From NCBI RefSeq assembly GCF_932276165.1, contig NC_063984.1:7385501-7449500 (forward strand): DNA of 64,000 bases, written 5' to 3'. The notes beneath the pieces are model-generated. The model did no database searches. It saw only the letters and a list, made by a program, of their open reading frames with translations, and had not been told where the DNA came from. The translations under genes and the position numbers were made by a program. Of the stretch, positions 62,411 through 64,000 are shown in pieces. This DNA is from Plutella xylostella. Its lineage: Eukaryota > Arthropoda > Insecta > Lepidoptera > Plutellidae. Within the stretch, counting starts at the first letter, position 1; the number at the start of each line of letters is the position of its first letter.

Positions 62411-63968
62411 CTGAGGAATTGGGTGGCATGTAATAAACGGGGTTAAATGAAGGTGGACGAGGATGGCTATTTAAAATCAAATAAATGTAAGAAAAAAAAC
62501 TCGAATAGGGATTGGACATAATTATAACGAGTTGTGTTCACTATCTTTTGGATGTGCCGTTTAACGTGGGACACCCTGTACAAGAAAGCTCAAGGGCAAT
62601 CGCACGGCCAGCCTCTTTTATATCTCGATTTTCAGGCGGGAGAAAGCCGTAGCAACGCAGCTCTCACCTTGTAAGCATATTAAAGCATTACGGCTATGCT
62701 TTATGTGAATAGAGTACCTGTTCATGAGCTTGCCCGCAGCTAGAGACGGTCAGGTTGAATCTCTGGCAGATCTTCAGTAGTTGTTGCCGCACTTCGCACG
62801 CGTAAGTTAGGTTCTTGTGATTCAAGTAGTTTTCTTTGCACCATTGCTGAAAAATAAAATTCAAATATACTGTACTGTCATCGCTAGATACGTTTTACTC
62901 CTTAGGTGAGACCCATTGGTGAGTTGCGTGCCGTCGTCCCAAAGCAATTGACTTTTTTTGAACAGCAACAACGCAACAGACCAATGGGGCTTTGCCCTTA
63001 GTCTGCTATAAGGCCTTAAGTGAGAAGCAGTATAAAAATTCAACCATATTCACAGGTCAATAGAAGTTCCCAATGTTTTCCCTAATATTCTTATTTCAAA
63101 AACATTATATTAACCAACAATATTTTGTAAAATTAAACTCACCTTCTTTAGCGTAGCTTTGCAGAAGGCTTTGAACACGTTTAGCAGCGTGATGTGGTCG
63201 CCGAGCGGCGATACGAACTTCTGTTTCACCTTCAACGCCTCCTCCCTCTTGTGCATCGGCGCGTGGAACACGTTCTCACTCGACAGTATCGCCACTAGAC
63301 TTAGCGCCTGTAATCAATATTTACGACTTCAAAACAGTCCAAAGCAGCTGGAATGACTTTATGTGGGTTTTTTGGCGAGTTTCTGTGAGATGGTTTATAT
63401 TTACATTTGTAAATATATCTAGGTACCTATCTATCTATTCTATAGTTATAATGGTGAACTATATCGTATTTGGTCAGGACAGACATTTTGGGATAATCCT
63501 AAAATTCCATCAAAAATATTTGTAGAAAATATAAGTAGATATGGTGCGTACCTCGTCCAAACAATCGTACTCCGGAGCACTCAAGAGAATTTTTGAATAT
63601 TTCGGGTCAATGGGGAACGCCGCCATCTTTTTGCCCAAAACAGTCAGCGTCGGTGTCGTGTCCACGTTCTCTACAGCTCCTGCAAAAAGAAGATAAATGG
63701 ATGGTTATAATGGCTTCAAGTTGGAATTCTCATGTAAGTACCTACAAAACAAGAGAACTAATTGCACACTACGATGGACGTCAAACTTGTTAAAAAAATG
63801 TTCTATAATAATAATTGCACTCGTAATAAAACTATAATTTTACCCAGTTCCCGCAACAGGTTCAAAGAAGTCCTGACAGAGTCGGCGGGCGGCGCGTTGA
63901 TCAGAGGGAACGTGTTGGGCTCCACGCCCATCGCGATCAGCGACAGAATCGTCGGCGCTAGTGGACAC
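62162..63968 (-). CDS. Dhx33: DEAH-box ATP-dependent RNA helicase, C-terminal part (DHX33-like), five exons
   Basis: Five open segments joined by GT-AG introns give about 264 residues in one frame: 63844-63968, 63552-63679, 63143-63307, 62718-62846 and 62162-62410. In DEAH helicases the order RecA1-RecA2-winged helix-HA2 ratchet-OB fold is fixed. Exon 1 here fits the start of the winged helix (CPLAPTILSLIAMGV). Exons 2-4 fit HA2 (LGKKMAAFP, GDHITLLNVFKAF, QWCKENYLNHKNL). The last exon fits the OB fold (ARLHPACAL, LVYSELLHTTRAYL, ANWL). The ATPase motifs (DEAH, GRAGR) would be encoded beyond the right edge, so the gene is partial. Family knowledge: DHX33 is an RNA helicase linked to nucleolar rRNA synthesis and cytoplasmic RNA sensing in mammals. 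DHX35 or DHX40 orthology is not excluded. Introns are about 165 bp, 244 bp, 296 bp and 307 bp. The last exon is far more GC-rich than the others. Confidence 0.85.
62718..62846 (-). CDS. Dhx33: DHX33-like exon d (HA2, WC-x-x-N motif)
   Basis: 43 codons in phase 0, acceptor ttcag before 62846, donor gtact at 62717. QWCKENYLNHKNLTYACEVR is the W-C-x-(E/D)-(N/H)-(F/Y)-(V/L)-N-x-(K/R)-x-(L/M) element universal in DEAH HA2 domains. It is followed by a helix (QQLLKICQRFNL) that precedes the OB fold. Confidence 0.87.
63143..63307 (-). CDS. Dhx33: DHX33-like exon c (HA2 ratchet domain)
   Basis: Exactly 55 codons, phase 0 at both ends, with acceptor acag before 63307 and donor gtgag at 63142. It holds the HA2 core: ALSLVAILSSENVF, a basic KREEALKVKQKF helix and GDHITLLNVFKAF, which matches the strongly conserved GDH-x-TLLN-(I/V)-(Y/F) motif of DEAH helicases. 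Confidence 0.88.
63552..63679 (-). CDS. Dhx33: DHX33-like exon b (winged helix to HA2 junction)
   Basis: The acceptor tgcag lies before 63679 and the donor gtacgc follows at 63551. The exon completes the Gly codon, then gives 42 codons with no stop. It carries the family-typical LGKKMAAFPIDPKYSKILL stretch (consensus G-x-x-MA-x-FPL-x-P-x-x-x-K-x-L) and ends on a codon boundary with Asp-Glu. Confidence 0.85.
63844..63968 (-). CDS. Dhx33: DHX33-like exon a (winged-helix start)
   Basis: The acceptor reads cttacag before 63968 and the donor is gtaaaa at 63843. The exon starts with the last base of a split codon, then Cys-Pro-Leu-Ala-Pro, and ends with one base of the Gly codon finished in the next exon. 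Total 125 nt, 41 full codons. The C-x-LA-x-x-(I/V)L-x-L pattern is the usual beginning of the winged-helix segment that follows helicase motif VI in DEAH proteins. The preceding exon is outside the window. Confidence 0.8.
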
Positions 63969-64000
63969 CTGTAAGACGCCATTGTTTTAATTGAGCTTCA

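Noticed and set aside
62229..62519. 96-codon minus-strand protein
   Set aside because: Out-of-phase shadow of the GC-rich last helicase exon, beginning in the intron.

Overview
The window reads as nuclear DNA of an insect, most probably a moth or butterfly. The main support is: short exons split by GT-AG introns; two near-identical tRNA-headed SINEs; decayed non-LTR retrotransposon tails of types common in Lepidoptera; many small terminal-inverted-repeat elements (MITEs); pervasive TAGGTACCTA-like words; and an AT-rich background with isolated GC-rich patches. Nothing bacterial or organellar was seen, and no operon, CRISPR array or phage module is present. The lepidopteran assignment rests on recognised repeat styles and has not been tested by a search.

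The only host gene I can defend lies at the right end on the minus strand (62162-63968). Five phase-compatible coding segments encode the last ~264 residues of a DEAH-box RNA helicase (winged helix, HA2 ratchet and OB-fold parts), closest in memory to DHX33. Its helicase core lies beyond the right edge of the window.

The remaining ~62 kb is a gene desert, either intergenic or intronic. Most open frames there are short, have no recognisable domain and look like chance. What is visible is mobile DNA and structured repeats. At 9.5-11.1 kb, two MITEs and two hairpins are nested inside an 18-bp inverted repeat. At 12.5-13.9 kb there is a ~520-bp inverted repeat with about 98% identical arms around a 268-bp spacer, next to and including CAGGGTG-ended mariner-type MITEs. 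A 5'-truncated retrotransposon with a perfect 14-bp target-site duplication lies at 30.5-31.0 kb. SINEs lie at 38.7 and 50.0 kb, both with clear target-site duplications. A truncated Jockey/CR1-superfamily reverse transcriptase lies at 47.9-49.1 kb, and an RTE-type remnant at 60.5-60.9 kb. Further MITEs lie at 21.1, 35.1, 38.1, 44.9, 45.6, 56.8, 59.9 and 61.4 kb.

Two patterns are not explained by these classes. One is a degenerate GCTACG-rich short-repeat family recurring at 20.7, 28.8, 41.9 and 54.4 kb. The other is a ~2-kb tract at 57.5-59.4 kb rich in recurring TTCGAC / GCTGTAA / TAGTGC words around a broken small ORF, probably an uncharacterised non-autonomous transposon. A GC-rich island at 22.6-22.8 kb and an ETS/YY1-like motif cluster at 33.6 kb are weak promoter candidates. 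A splice-bounded open segment at 25.2 kb is a weak exon candidate.
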